A stretch of 64,000 nt of DNA from Akkermansia massiliensis (GTDB taxonomy: Bacteria > Verrucomicrobiota > Verrucomicrobiia > Verrucomicrobiales > Akkermansiaceae), in NCBI RefSeq assembly GCF_023516715.1, contig NZ_JAMGSI010000001.1:248001-312000 (forward strand). The letters are read 5' to 3'. Made by a program: the position numbers and the translations under genes. Shown here one piece after another: positions 55,535 through 64,000 of this stretch; the first letter of the stretch is position 1; each line of letters opens with the position of its first letter. Under the pieces are notes generated by a model that did no database searches, was not told the DNA's origin, and saw only the letters and a list, made by a program, of their open reading frames with translations.

Positions 55535-56200
55535 ATGGGCTCCGTCATGCATTTTCAAAGGACGCTGAACCTGCTTTCCCGCGGAAGCGCTCCCGGTTAC
55601 CTGGCCGTGTTCATCGGCGGCTTCGGGGACGTGGTGGCGGGTTGCCTGAGCCGGGTGGAAAAGAGGTTTCCCGGTTTTTTGCCGGGAGTGGCGCATGCCA
55701 CGGCCTATTACCACTGGGACGGGGGCGGCTGCGGCGTGTTCCTGGACAGGTGCGGAAAAATTGCGGCGGAGCTGGAAGAGCTGCGCCGGGAATGCCCCGG
55801 GCTGCCCATCGTGTTGATAGGGCACAGCTACGGAGGCTCCTGCGCGGTGGAAGTAGCCAGGCGCCAGTCTGTTCAGGCCGCTCCGCTCTGCCTCCTGACC
55901 ATAGACGCCGTGGCGCGCCGGCAGAAAAACGCGCGCCCGGCCTGCGTGGAATGGTGGGGGAACGCCTACTTGCGGGACGGGGGCGGCTTCATGGACGTGG
56001 TGCCCAGGATCGGCGGCCGCTGGGGGCACTGCGCCGGGGCGGACGCCAACCTGGCTTTTTCCGGCTACCGGCGCGACCGGGAGGGCCGCCTTTATTCCCA
56101 CCGGAGGCCCGCTCCCATGCTGTATGAAGCCCCCGCGGAAGAAACGTGCAGCCTTTTTCAGGCGGCCTCCGCATGGCTGGAAGGCCGTCTTCCGGGCTGA
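55535..56200 (+). CDS. Alpha/beta hydrolase
   Basis: 221 residues. The nucleophile elbow GHSYGG (IVLIGHSYGGSCAVEVAR) is clear. The N-terminus is YLAVFIGGFGDVVAG and a later HCAGADANL may place the catalytic His. Likely an esterase or lipase-like enzyme, possibly cytoplasmic as no signal peptide is seen. ATG 55535 or 55547. Convergent with epsI. Confidence 0.7.
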   Translation: MGSVMHFQRTLNLLSRGSAPGYLAVFIGGFGDVVAGCLSRVEKRFPGFLPGVAHATAYYHWDGGGCGVFLDRCGKIAAELEELRRECPGLPIVLIGHSYGGSCAVEVARRQSVQAAPLCLLTIDAVARRQKNARPACVEWWGNAYLRDGGGFMDVVPRIGGRWGHCAGADANLAFSGYRRDREGRLYSHRRPAPMLYEAPAEETCSLFQAASAWLEGRLPG

Positions 56201-56220
56201 CCGCCGCGGGGCGGGGAGCG

Positions 56221-56943
56221 CTACCGGTCCAGTTCGTCCCACTTCACCAGTTGGGAAAGAAGCTGGCTGATGAGGCGCTCCGTCTGTTTCCGGGCTTCCT
56301 CCTCCGGCACCTTGATCTTGTCCCCGTACGCGGTGGAAATCTGGAAGTAGCACCAGCGCTGGTCCACGCCGTACAGCACCCTGTCCTTCATATCCGTCAG
56401 GGTACGGGCCAGGTGGTCCTCCGTCATGTGGCGGTGGCCGATGAACACGTAATAGTGCATGCTGTCCAGAATGATGGGCTGCGGCTGGTCCGGAGTGATG
56501 TTCTGCTGGGATTTCAGCTTGGTCATCCTGATAATTCCGTGGCCTTCCACGGGCACCTCCACCTTGGTTCCCGTCAGGTTGAAATGACCCTGGGCCGGAA
56601 GGCAGCGTTCCGGGCGGTGGATGGAGTTGTTCAGGTCATGGCCGGATTTGACGATGGAGACGCGGCACAGCACGGGAGCGGTTTCCGGCGCGTCCAGGCT
56701 GATGGGGACTTCCTGCACGTAATCCGCCTTGGAGAATTCCGTGTCCGGAGCCAGGATGCCGCGCTCCTGTTCAGACTCCTGCCGGCGCGTGCCGTGCCAG
56801 CCGTCCGGATTCATGCCGGTGGGGAGGGCCATGCTGATGGACGAATCCTGCACCTCTCCCTTGCGCGGCATCAGGTAAATGCCGCCGAGCGTGACGGCCA
56901 GCAGGAGGGGAAGGGCGAAAATCTTGAGCGTTTTAATGTTCAT
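56221..56943 (-). CDS. Exosortase-associated EpsI-family protein
   Basis: 240 residues with an N-terminal membrane anchor (about 7-25) and a periplasmic domain carrying the EpsI hallmark HRPERCLPAQG (near residue 111). EpsI proteins accompany exosortases and are thought to help in sorting or coupled polymer export. Follows the exosortase gene by 14 bp, both leftward, forming a two-gene unit. Confidence 0.88.
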   Translation of the reverse strand: MNIKTLKIFALPLLLAVTLGGIYLMPRKGEVQDSSISMALPTGMNPDGWHGTRRQESEQERGILAPDTEFSKADYVQEVPISLDAPETAPVLCRVSIVKSGHDLNNSIHRPERCLPAQGHFNLTGTKVEVPVEGHGIIRMTKLKSQQNITPDQPQPIILDSMHYYVFIGHRHMTEDHLARTLTDMKDRVLYGVDQRWCYFQISTAYGDKIKVPEEEARKQTERLISQLLSQLVKWDELDR

Positions 56944-56957
56944 GGCGGCGGAAACGC

Positions 56958-57908
56958 TTAGTGGGACTTGTTCATTTTAACGACCAGCTTTTTGCGCCGG
57001 GACGGCTTCCAGATCAGCTCCCCGGCCAGCAGGGAGTGGACGGCCGCCAGGCCGAGAAGGCAGATGGGGAAGAAGAACAGCAGGCCGGACCAGTCGTGCC
57101 AGGTTTTCGCGGCAAACTCGGGGTCCCCGTATTCCGCCAGCACCACAATGCTGGTGATGCGGACGCCGTTGCCGATGACGGCCAGGGGAATGGCGCTGAG
57201 GAAGAGCACGCATTTTTTCCAAAACTTCAGGTCGGACAGGTAGGCCCAGGCGGCGGACAGCATGAGCAGGGCCATCAGGGAGCGCATGCCGCTGCACCCC
57301 CCTGAGATGTTGAAGGCGTCCCAGTGGCCGCCGGTGGAGCGGATGTTGGTGCCTTGCAGGTAGGTATCCACGCCGAAAAGGGCCGCACCCAGGTGCCCCA
57401 GCTCCGTGGCGACGATTTGCAGCTCCACCGTGGCCTGCTGGAAAGAGGGAAGGGGAATGCACAGCCAGAAGAAGAGCAGGGGGAAGGCGCACAGCCTGGC
57501 GATCTGCGGTCCGGCCAGGTACCAGGCTCCGCCCAGCAGGATCAGGGGAAGCGCGCCCACGGCCACGCGGGGCTGTCCCACGCGGAAGGAGAGCGCCAGA
57601 AGCAGGGCCGCCGGGATGAAAAGGATCAGCCCGCGCCAGTCCATGCGCCTGGGCGCCTGGGCAATCTTCTTTCTGGCGTGGTACAGCATGAAGGCGATGA
57701 TGGGGACCACCAGCCAGCCGTGTTCGTAATCCGTCTGCTTGTTCCAGGAGGAAACGAGCCACTGGATGCTGCTTTCATTCCCGGTAGAGCCGAATTCGGG
57801 AAACGCCAGGTAGGGCACCGCCAGCAGGATGGCGCACACGGCCAGGGCAGCAATCATGGGGACGGTTAGAAATCTCTCTTTGGCATCTGGAACGGGGGAA
57901 CCCATCAT
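56958..57908 (-). CDS. Exosortase (PEP-CTERM sorting transpeptidase)
   Basis: 316-residue integral membrane protein with about eight hydrophobic spans. The catalytic set is visible: Cys205 in ISGGCSGMRSLMALL, Arg250 in GNGVRITSIV and His271 in FAAKTWHDWSGLLFF. It would cleave and anchor PEP-CTERM proteins at the outer face of the inner membrane; the IdeS-like protein at 32919 carries a matching signal. Start ATG 57908 or 57905. Divergent from prs. Confidence 0.93.
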   Translation of the reverse strand: MMGSPVPDAKERFLTVPMIAALAVCAILLAVPYLAFPEFGSTGNESSIQWLVSSWNKQTDYEHGWLVVPIIAFMLYHARKKIAQAPRRMDWRGLILFIPAALLLALSFRVGQPRVAVGALPLILLGGAWYLAGPQIARLCAFPLLFFWLCIPLPSFQQATVELQIVATELGHLGAALFGVDTYLQGTNIRSTGGHWDAFNISGGCSGMRSLMALLMLSAAWAYLSDLKFWKKCVLFLSAIPLAVIGNGVRITSIVVLAEYGDPEFAAKTWHDWSGLLFFFPICLLGLAAVHSLLAGELIWKPSRRKKLVVKMNKSH

Positions 57909-57990
57909 GGAGAAAAATCAAATTGTGAGAATTAAGTATTGCGATTATGTGGACCTGTGTTCAGAATGCGTCCGCTTTTCAGTTTCCGGT

Positions 57991-58920
57991 ATGAAGATTA
58001 TCAGCGGTACAGCACACAGAGAACTTGCGGAGCGCATTGCGCAAAGCGTAGGCATTCAGTTGACGGACGTCACGGTGAACACTTTCCCCGATGGGGAAAG
58101 TTTTGTAAAGATAAATGAAAACATCCGCGGCAAGGATGTTTTCCTCATTCAGCCCACCTGCCCCCCCACCAACCATAACATCATGGAATTGTGCGTGATG
58201 GTGGACGCCGCCCGCCGTGCCAGCGCCGGACGCATCACCGCGGTGGTTCCCTTCTTCGGGTACGCCCGCCAGGACCGCAAGGACCAGCCCCGCGTTCCCA
58301 TTACCGCCAAGCTGGTGGCCAACCTGCTGACCGCCGCCGGCGTGGACCGCGTGCTGACCATGGACCTGCACGCCGCCCAGATCCAGGGCTTCTTCGATAT
58401 TCCGGTGGACCACCTGTACGCCGCTCCCGTTTTAATCCGCCACTTGCGCGAGCACTATGTAAAAGACCTCCAGAACCTGGTCGTCGTCTCCCCGGACGTG
58501 GGCGGCGTGAAAATGGCCCGCGCCTATTCCGACGCCCTGGGTGCGGAGCTGGCCATCGTCGCCAAGCACCGCGTCAACGCCACGCATGTGGAAGCCATGA
58601 ACGTCATCGGTGATGTGGAAGGCCGTGACGCCGTCCTGATTGACGACATGACGGAGACCGCCGGCACCCTGTGCGCCGCCGCCAACATCCTGAAGGAGCG
58701 CGGCGCCCAGCGCGTGTTTGCCTGCGTGTCCCACGGCGTGCTGGGGGACATGGCCCGCGAACGCATTGCCGGCTCCTGCATTGAACGCGTTCTTACCTCC
58801 GACACCGTTCCCATGGCCTATGGCCCCAAGGTGGACTGCATCAGCGTGGGCGACCTGCTGGGCCATGCCGTGCAGCGCATACATGACGGAGAATCCGTAT
58901 CATCATTATTTGACATTTAG
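57991..58920 (+). CDS. prs: Ribose-phosphate pyrophosphokinase (PRPP synthetase)
   Basis: 309 residues from ATG 57991, the normal family length and the usual N-terminus MKIISGTAHRELAERI. Makes PRPP from ribose 5-phosphate and ATP for nucleotide, histidine and tryptophan synthesis. Motifs: FFGYARQDRKDQPR, MDLHAAQIQGFFDIPVDHL and the PRPP loop VLIDDMTETAGTLC. An upstream ATG at 57907 in frame would add 28 residues lacking family similarity. Confidence 0.95.
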   Translation: MKIISGTAHRELAERIAQSVGIQLTDVTVNTFPDGESFVKINENIRGKDVFLIQPTCPPTNHNIMELCVMVDAARRASAGRITAVVPFFGYARQDRKDQPRVPITAKLVANLLTAAGVDRVLTMDLHAAQIQGFFDIPVDHLYAAPVLIRHLREHYVKDLQNLVVVSPDVGGVKMARAYSDALGAELAIVAKHRVNATHVEAMNVIGDVEGRDAVLIDDMTETAGTLCAAANILKERGAQRVFACVSHGVLGDMARERIAGSCIERVLTSDTVPMAYGPKVDCISVGDLLGHAVQRIHDGESVSSLFDI

Positions 58921-58968
58921 CCAATTTTAGTGCAGAGTCCTGCGCCCTGACCTGAGTACTGGTTTACG

Positions 58969-59007
58969 CGGGTTCAGAAATCCCGGCGGGGCCTCTGCCT
59001 GAACCCG
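58969..59007 (+). promoter_or_regulatory. Hairpin in the prs-rplY gap, possible leader structure
   Basis: Perfect 9-bp stem CGGGTTCAG/CTGAACCCG (58969-58977 with 58999-59007) with a 21-base GC-rich loop, 46 bp before rplY. No T-run follows, so it is less like a terminator than a leader or processing hairpin. Confidence 0.4.
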
Positions 59008-59053
59008 ATTAGGAAACATTATCAATCAACACTCAATATTGCCTCTATAAAAC

Positions 59054-59659
59054 ATGGCTACATCCCATTCCCTCAAGGCCGAAACGAGAGCCTGCGGCTC
59101 CGGTAATCTGAAGCAACTCCGCAGCCAGGGCCTGGTCCCCGGCGTGGTTTACGGTCCCGGTTTTGACAACGTCAATATCCAGGTTGACGCCCGCGAATTC
59201 GCTCGCATGCTGGCTTCCGCCGTTTCCGAACATATCCTGGTGGCCCTGGACATTAACGGCAAGATCGTGAAGGCCCTCCTCAAGGAAGTGCAGCACAACC
59301 CCATCACCAACGCCTGCCTGCATGTGGACTTCCAGGCCGTGACCGACACCACGGTCATTCACTCCATCGTTCCCGTTATTCTGGAAGGCGAAGCCGCCGG
59401 CGTAGCCCTGGGCGGCGTGCTGGACCAGACCATTCATGAACTGGCTATCGTCTGCCAGGTGAAGAACCTGCCGGAAGCCATTACTGCCGACATCTCCGGC
59501 CTGAAGCTGGGTGAAACCCTGCGCATTGCCGATCTCAAGCTGCCCTCCGGCGTGAACACGGAACTGGCCGGCGACGTGATCGTGGCCATCGTGGAAGCCC
59601 CCCGCGTTTCCAGTGAGGAAGCCGCTCCGGCCGCTGAAGAAGCCGCTGCCGAGAAGTAA
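59054..59659 (+). CDS. rplY: 50S ribosomal protein L25 (CTC form)
   Basis: 201 residues. The N-terminal 5S rRNA-binding L25 domain (GSGNLKQLRSQGLVPGVVYG) is followed by the TL5/CTC C-terminal beta domain and an Ala/Glu-rich tail. Lies 133 bp after prs, the same order found in many bacteria. Confidence 0.95.
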   Translation: MATSHSLKAETRACGSGNLKQLRSQGLVPGVVYGPGFDNVNIQVDAREFARMLASAVSEHILVALDINGKIVKALLKEVQHNPITNACLHVDFQAVTDTTVIHSIVPVILEGEAAGVALGGVLDQTIHELAIVCQVKNLPEAITADISGLKLGETLRIADLKLPSGVNTELAGDVIVAIVEAPRVSSEEAAPAAEEAAAEK

Positions 59660-59690
59660 GCCTGAAACAGCCTGTTTTTTATCTCTCCGG

Positions 59691-59726
59691 GCCCGGAACC
59701 GTTTTTACGGCTCCGGGCTTTTTTTT
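59691..59726 (+). terminator. Rho-independent terminator of rplY
   Basis: GCCCGGAACCG (59691-59701) pairs with CGGCTCCGGGC (59708-59718) with one mismatch, followed by eight T residues (59719-59726). Confidence 0.92.
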
Positions 59727-59802
59727 GTCGCCAAGAGGGCGTCTTCTGGTAAAGTGCAAGATACGTATTCGTCAGATTACTCTGGAAAAAAGCCTTAGAT
59801 TT

Positions 59803-61029
59803 ATGAACAAGTCCCTCATATTGGCGTTGACCGCACTCGTTCCGCTTGCCGCGGCGGATGAAGTAAAACTCAAGGATGGAACCGTTTACAAGGATTGCAC
59901 CGTGGAGGTGGAAACGCCGGAAAGCGTCAGCCTCCTGGTCCCCGTAGCCGGCGGGATCAAGGATTCCGTGACCGTTAAAAGGGAACTGATTGAATCCATC
60001 AAGAAGGCGACTCCGGATGAACTGGAGGCCGCCAAGATCAACAAGACGTACGCCAAGCCGGAAACCATGAACGCCAAGGACCTGGAAAGCGCCCTGGCGG
60101 ACCTGGACAAGACCATCAAGAAGAATCCCCAGGGGCTTGCCCATGACGCCGCCGTCAAGGCCAGGGCCAGGGTGGTGGTTCTGCTGGAGGAGAAGAAGCT
60201 GGTGGAAGGAGCCCAGGCCGCCCAGGAAGCCAAGGAGGAAGCGGAAGTGACCGTGCGCACCAAATATGACCATGAGGCCAATAAGCTGTTGAAGCGCTTC
60301 AAGGCGCTTGCCGTGCGCAATCCCTACCAGGCCATGGCTGTGTACGACCGCCTGCGTGACGGCTACCCCGGCTCCGCCGCTTTGGCGGACGCCTATCCGG
60401 ATGCCTCCAGAATCGCCGGCCAGCTCAACCGCAAGCTGGAGGTCATGATAGCCGCCAAGGAAAAAGCCCTGGAAAAGGAACGTGAAACCTTGAGAAAGGA
60501 AGAGGAAAAGCGCCGCGGAGACCCCAAGCTGACGAAAGAGCAGCGCCAGCTCCTGATGGACGCTTTCCAGAAAAGGCAGACCGCCATCCGGGAGCGTGAA
60601 AACCAGCTCACGGAAGTGCACCGGGCCTTGCGCAAGAAGGTCAAGGAGCGCGGGGACCGGTGGTTTGAACCTGCGGCCGGCTCCCTGGAAGCCATGAGGG
60701 ACGTCAAGCTGGTGGCCGCTACGGATGCGGAACGCCTGAAAAACCAGGACCCGGAAAACGGGGCTGGCTCCGCCGCACTGGAAAAGGCCTGGAACCTGTG
60801 TGACGAGAAGAAATTTGACGAGGCCATGGAGGCCCTGACGGAAGTCCGCACCGCCCAGGTTCCCAGGGAATACTATGAGGAACTGACGGAGACGGTGCGC
60901 GCGGGCCTGCAGGAACAGCGTGCCCGCGAACGCGCGGAACGTGCGGAAGCGGCGCGCAAGGCCCGTGAAGACCGGGATAAGAAGCGCCAGGAGGAACGGG
61001 CTGCCGCTGCCAAGGCCAGGAAAAAATAA
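59803..61029 (+). CDS. Secreted coiled-coil protein of unknown function
   Basis: 408 residues with a signal peptide (about 1-18). An N-terminal small beta unit (DEVKLKDGTVYKDCTVEVE) resembles the start of SH3-like repeats found in Verrucomicrobia. After that come long charged helices with predicted coiled coils (KALEKERETLRKEEEKRRGD) and an Arg/Ala/Glu/Lys-rich C-terminus ending in KKRQEERAAAAKARKK. No catalytic motif. Start ATG 59803, since a longer upstream frame crosses the rplY terminator. Confidence 0.75.
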   Translation: MNKSLILALTALVPLAAADEVKLKDGTVYKDCTVEVETPESVSLLVPVAGGIKDSVTVKRELIESIKKATPDELEAAKINKTYAKPETMNAKDLESALADLDKTIKKNPQGLAHDAAVKARARVVVLLEEKKLVEGAQAAQEAKEEAEVTVRTKYDHEANKLLKRFKALAVRNPYQAMAVYDRLRDGYPGSAALADAYPDASRIAGQLNRKLEVMIAAKEKALEKERETLRKEEEKRRGDPKLTKEQRQLLMDAFQKRQTAIRERENQLTEVHRALRKKVKERGDRWFEPAAGSLEAMRDVKLVAATDAERLKNQDPENGAGSAALEKAWNLCDEKKFDEAMEALTEVRTAQVPREYYEELTETVRAGLQEQRARERAERAEAARKAREDRDKKRQEERAAAAKARKK

Positions 61030-61207
61030 TCCGGCTGTTTCCCGGAGAAAAGACCCTCCGGGGAGCGCCGCAGAAATGGCCTTCATGGACAGGATGGATC
61101 AAGTAAAGCTGGACCCATTCTGTTTGTCGGGCCTGTTTAGTCCATTTACCCCGTGTTGTTTAATATAAAAGCCTCCTGGAATTCTTCTGATGGAGGGGGC
61201 TCCGGTG

Positions 61208-61240
61208 GCATGGCCCTATTACTGGGCCATGCGGTTTTTT
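61208..61240 (+). terminator. Rho-independent terminator before hisB
   Basis: GCATGGCCC/GGGCCATGC (61208-61216 with 61224-61232), 7-base loop, followed by GG and six T residues. About 180 bp after the coiled-coil gene and 80 bp before hisB; an additional hairpin without a T-run (CCCGGAG/CTCCGGG, 61041-61062) lies nearer the preceding stop. Confidence 0.85.
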
Positions 61241-61319
61241 GCGCGGAAAAGCGGGCAAATCTTACCCCATGCGGTATTTCCTGCTTTCTTCCGCCGCGGC
61301 TTCGGTATAGAAGAGTCAC

Positions 61320-61910
61320 ATGAGGAACGCTTCTTGCAAACGGGTCACCGGTGAAACGGACATCAGCATGGAACTGAACCTGGACGGCACCGGGTGCGCC
61401 GCCGTCGCCACGGGCCATGCGTTTTTTGACCACATGCTGGATTTGCTGGCTCGCCATTCCCTGATGGACCTGACCCTCCAGGCCCGCGGCGACCTGGAGG
61501 TGGACGCCCACCACACGGTGGAGGACGTAGGAATAGTTCTGGGGGAATGCATCAAGAACGCCCTGGGGGACAAGAAGGGAATTGCGCGCTACGGCTGTTC
61601 CTACCTGCCCATGGATGAAACCCTTACGCGCGTGGTGATGGACCTGAGCAACCGCCCGTATGTGGTCTTCCGCATTCCGGAAGGGGGCCTTCCGGACGCG
61701 CCCAACTTTCCGCTGACCCTGTGCGAGGAATTCTGCCGCGCCCTGGCCAACAACCTGCGCTGCAACCTGCATGTGGAAGTGCTCTACGGCAGGGACGGCC
61801 ACCATATTGCGGAATCCGTCTTCAAGGGCATCGCCCATGCGCTGCGGCAGGCCGCGGCCATTGACCCGCGTGCCGCCGGGACGCTGCCTTCAACCAAGGG
61901 AATGCTGTAA
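61320..61910 (+). CDS. hisB: Imidazoleglycerol-phosphate dehydratase
   Basis: 196 residues, the monofunctional form. Dehydrates IGP in histidine synthesis. Metal-binding histidine motifs [30 protein letters not shown] and later [19 protein letters not shown] (two spans) are intact. Lies 4 bp before hisH. Confidence 0.96.
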   Translation: MRNASCKRVTGETDISMELNLDGTGCAAVATGHAFFDHMLDLLARHSLMDLTLQARGDLEVDAHHTVEDVGIVLGECIKNALGDKKGIARYGCSYLPMDETLTRVVMDLSNRPYVVFRIPEGGLPDAPNFPLTLCEEFCRALANNLRCNLHVEVLYGRDGHHIAESVFKGIAHALRQAAAIDPRAAGTLPSTKGML

Positions 61911-61914
61911 GTCC

Positions 61915-62523
61915 ATGAAGCTCGGCGTGATTGATTACGGCGCGGGCAACCTCCGCAGCGTGCTGAACACCTTTGAGGCTGCCGGCGTGACTGGCCATCT
62001 GGTCCGCACGCCGGAGGATGCGGCAGGCGTGACCCATCTGGTTCTTCCCGGTGTGGGCGCCTTCGGCGACTGCGCGGAAAAGCTGCGCAGCCAGGAGCTG
62101 GTGCCGCTGATCCGGACGTGGATAGGGCAGGACAAGCCTTTTCTGGGCATCTGCGTGGGCTACCAGGTTCTCTTTGAAACCGGGGAGGAAGACGAACAGG
62201 TGCCCGGACTGGGCATCTTCAAGGGCCGCGTGGTCCGTTTTGCGGAATCGGAACTCAAGGTGCCCCACATGGGATGGAACAGCCTGACTCTTTCCAATCC
62301 CGCCGATCCCATCTGGAAAGGCATGGGGCCGGAGCCGTACTTCTACTTTGTGCACTCCTATTATCCGCAGCCGGAGGATGAATCCCTAGCGGCCGCCTTC
62401 TGCACCTACGGCGTGCGTTTTGCCGCCGCCATCAGGCGCGGCAACCTGGTCGCCACGCAGTTCCACCCGGAAAAAAGCCAGAAACTGGGCGTGAAGCTGC
62501 TGGAAAACTTCGTTTCCCTGTAG
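61915..62523 (+). CDS. hisH: Imidazole glycerol phosphate synthase, glutaminase subunit
   Basis: 202 residues. Releases ammonia from glutamine for HisF. It opens KLGVIDYGAGNLRSVLNTFE and has the class-I amidotransferase triad: Cys in FLGICVGYQVLFE, His and Glu in TQFHPEKSQKLG. Start ATG 61915 directly before that opening. hisF is not in the window. Confidence 0.96.
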   Translation: MKLGVIDYGAGNLRSVLNTFEAAGVTGHLVRTPEDAAGVTHLVLPGVGAFGDCAEKLRSQELVPLIRTWIGQDKPFLGICVGYQVLFETGEEDEQVPGLGIFKGRVVRFAESELKVPHMGWNSLTLSNPADPIWKGMGPEPYFYFVHSYYPQPEDESLAAAFCTYGVRFAAAIRRGNLVATQFHPEKSQKLGVKLLENFVSL

Positions 62524-62676
62524 CCCGCAAATCACGGAACCGGGACGGGAGGACCCTTTTCCTGGAGGACGGGGCAGGGGAGGATTGCATTCTCCCGCCT
62601 TTGCGTTATTTTGGGGATAGTGATGACAAATTGAATGAACCGTATGCGCGGAATGCGGTCTTATAAAAAGACACCC

Positions 62677-64000
62677 ATGAATAAATCATTCAGGTTAACA
62701 GGAGGGATTCTCGCATGCGCGTGCATGCTGGGCGGCCTTCCCGCACATGCAAATAACATCCCCACCAAAATGTCCGCTCAAGAATCTGCAACCATCCAGC
62801 TCCCGGCTCAGGGCCGCGGAAATTCCAGGGTAGAGTACCTTGGGTAGTCCATGGACCAGTTGATTTACGACTTCATGCAGGAGGAAAAAATTCCCGGCAT
62901 GACCCTTGCGATTGTCCAGGCCCCCTACATTCCCCGCGTGGTAGGATACGGCTTGTCCAATGCGGAAACGGGCCTGCTGTCTTCCACCAATACCTTGTGG
63001 CCTGCGGCGGAAATCTCCCAGGGATATGCCGCCATTGCCGCCTTCCAGCTCGTGGAAAAGGGCAAAATGGACATCCATGACAAGGTGTCCCGCTATGTGG
63101 CCGGCCTGCCGGAAGCCTGGCAGAATGTCTCCGTGCTCCAGCTTCTTCAGCATTCCTCCGGCATTCCGGACTACAGGAAATCCCCCCAGTTCGATATAGG
63201 CCGGGATTATGATCCGGCGGAACTCCTTTCCCTGGTCAGGCTGAACGATTTGGAATTCCCCTCCGGAACGGACGTGCGCCAGAGCGCCACGAACTTCCTG
63301 CTTCTGTCCATGGTCATTGATGCGGTGGCGGGCATGCCTTATGAGGAATTCGTCCGGGAAAACCAGTTCCAGCCGCTGGGCCTCCAGCACACCATGTTCG
63401 GGAAGGATCTGGGAGCCGTGCAGCAGGACAACGTGCGCGAACACGGCAACAGGCATTCCCTGTTCAAATCCCGTGTGGAATATGTGGACCCGGCGGAAAC
63501 GGCGGCGGGCTATGCGGTAAAGGACGGCGCCGTTAAATCCGTTCCGCCGCCCGCGCGCTCCTCCCTGCGCGGTTTTTCGGACATCTGGTCCACGCCGCAG
63601 GAAATCAGCTTCTGGGACATTTGCCTGGCGGGCTCCATCCTGGTGAAGGATGAAAAGCACCGGGACATGATTTACAAGCCCATCCGGCTGGACAACGGGA
63701 AAATCGTTCCGGCCATGGCCGGCTGGCAGTTCCCTCACCACAAGGGCCTGATGGATATTAAAGGCGGCGTTCCCGGCTTCTCCTCCTACATCTGCCGGTT
63801 CACGGATCCGTCCGAACTCGTGTGCGTGACGCTGACGGCGAACAAGGAGGGCGTGGACCTGACCAATCTGGCGCGCCGCATCGCCGGGGCGCTGGATCCC
63901 AAGCTGGGCTCCGGCCATCTGGACGACGATTCCCTGTATCTTTATGAAAGCGTCTTCGGCGTGGACGAAACCATGGAGCGCATTGAAAAAATTCTGGCGG
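62677..64000 (+). pseudogene. Serine-hydrolase/beta-lactamase-like protein with internal amber codon, partial at window end
   Basis: A signal peptide (FRLTGGILACACMLGGLPAHA) begins at ATG 62677. An in-frame TAG at 62845-62847 (codon 57) interrupts the frame; the beta-lactamase-like domain continues in the same frame from 62848 with MDQLIYDFMQEEKIPGMTL (ATG 62851) and runs off the window. The domain aligns to class C-like serine hydrolases, but the catalytic SxxK is EISQ (63010-63021), YxN is replaced in VRQSATN, and HTG is IKG before GVPGF. So it has lost catalysis as well as its signal peptide link. A separate gene starting at 62851 is possible. Confidence 0.65.

Noticed and set aside
53412-55568. 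718-codon rightward open frame opposite glcD
   Set aside because: Antisense shadow of glcD and the CBM9-like gene, with no recognisable domain.

Overview
The window looks like a chromosomal segment of a Verrucomicrobiota gut bacterium, most likely Akkermansia. The reasons are the high-GC background, a PEP-CTERM protein together with an exosortase/EpsI pair, a eukaryotic-type HisA, bactofilins, and a secreted GH110-type alpha-galactosidase of the kind that trims blood-group B glycans on mucin. The assignment is inferred from gene content; no rRNA gene is present.

Layout. (1) Positions 1-26094 hold a large surface-polysaccharide locus. One GT2 gene points left; to its right is a run of 19 rightward genes, most overlapping by ATGA/GTGA. 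They encode a Wzx/Wzy-type system: EpsG-like polymerase, PglC-like initiating transferase, a PglD-PglE fusion, a PglF-like dehydratase, Wza-like export lipoprotein, Wzc-like tyrosine kinase, seven GT4 and four more GT2 glycosyltransferases, a pyruvyltransferase, a membrane-anchored GH88/105-like protein and a flippase. The first sugar is inferred to be a bacillosamine-type diamino sugar. Between the two divergent parts, 1301-1460 is a perfect 15-bp inverted-repeat pair enclosing a good promoter. It has the form of an invertible (phase-variable) promoter and is the most interesting regulatory signal here. (2) 26118-28538 holds a two-lobed retropepsin-like protein, a collagen-like/phage-collar protein and tRNA-Pro(GGG). 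(3) 28641-38000 carries argC-argJ, a Fe-S/zinc-cluster protein, a Sel1-repeat protein, a PEP-CTERM protein that strongly resembles the IgG-cleaving protease IdeS, a short UvrA-like ATPase and two bactofilins. (4) About 39040-43950 is an AT-rich island with secreted proteins, including a beta-propeller protein and a transglutaminase-like gene broken by one in-frame stop. (5) 43959-49284 holds hisA, a YggU-family gene, grpE, dnaJ, rsmE and a HAD-FolB fusion. (6) 49298-57908 (mostly leftward) holds the GH110 enzyme, a squalene/phytoene synthase, signal peptidase I, glcD, a CBM9-like protein, an alpha/beta hydrolase, EpsI and an exosortase. (7) 57991-64000 holds prs, rplY, a coiled-coil secreted protein, hisB-hisH and, running off the edge, a serine-hydrolase-like gene with an amber codon after its signal peptide and all catalytic motifs replaced.

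The exosortase/EpsI pair at 56-58 kb is the likely sorting machinery for the IdeS-like PEP-CTERM protein at 33 kb. The polysaccharide locus would make the surface polymer. prs supplies PRPP to the histidine genes scattered through the window.
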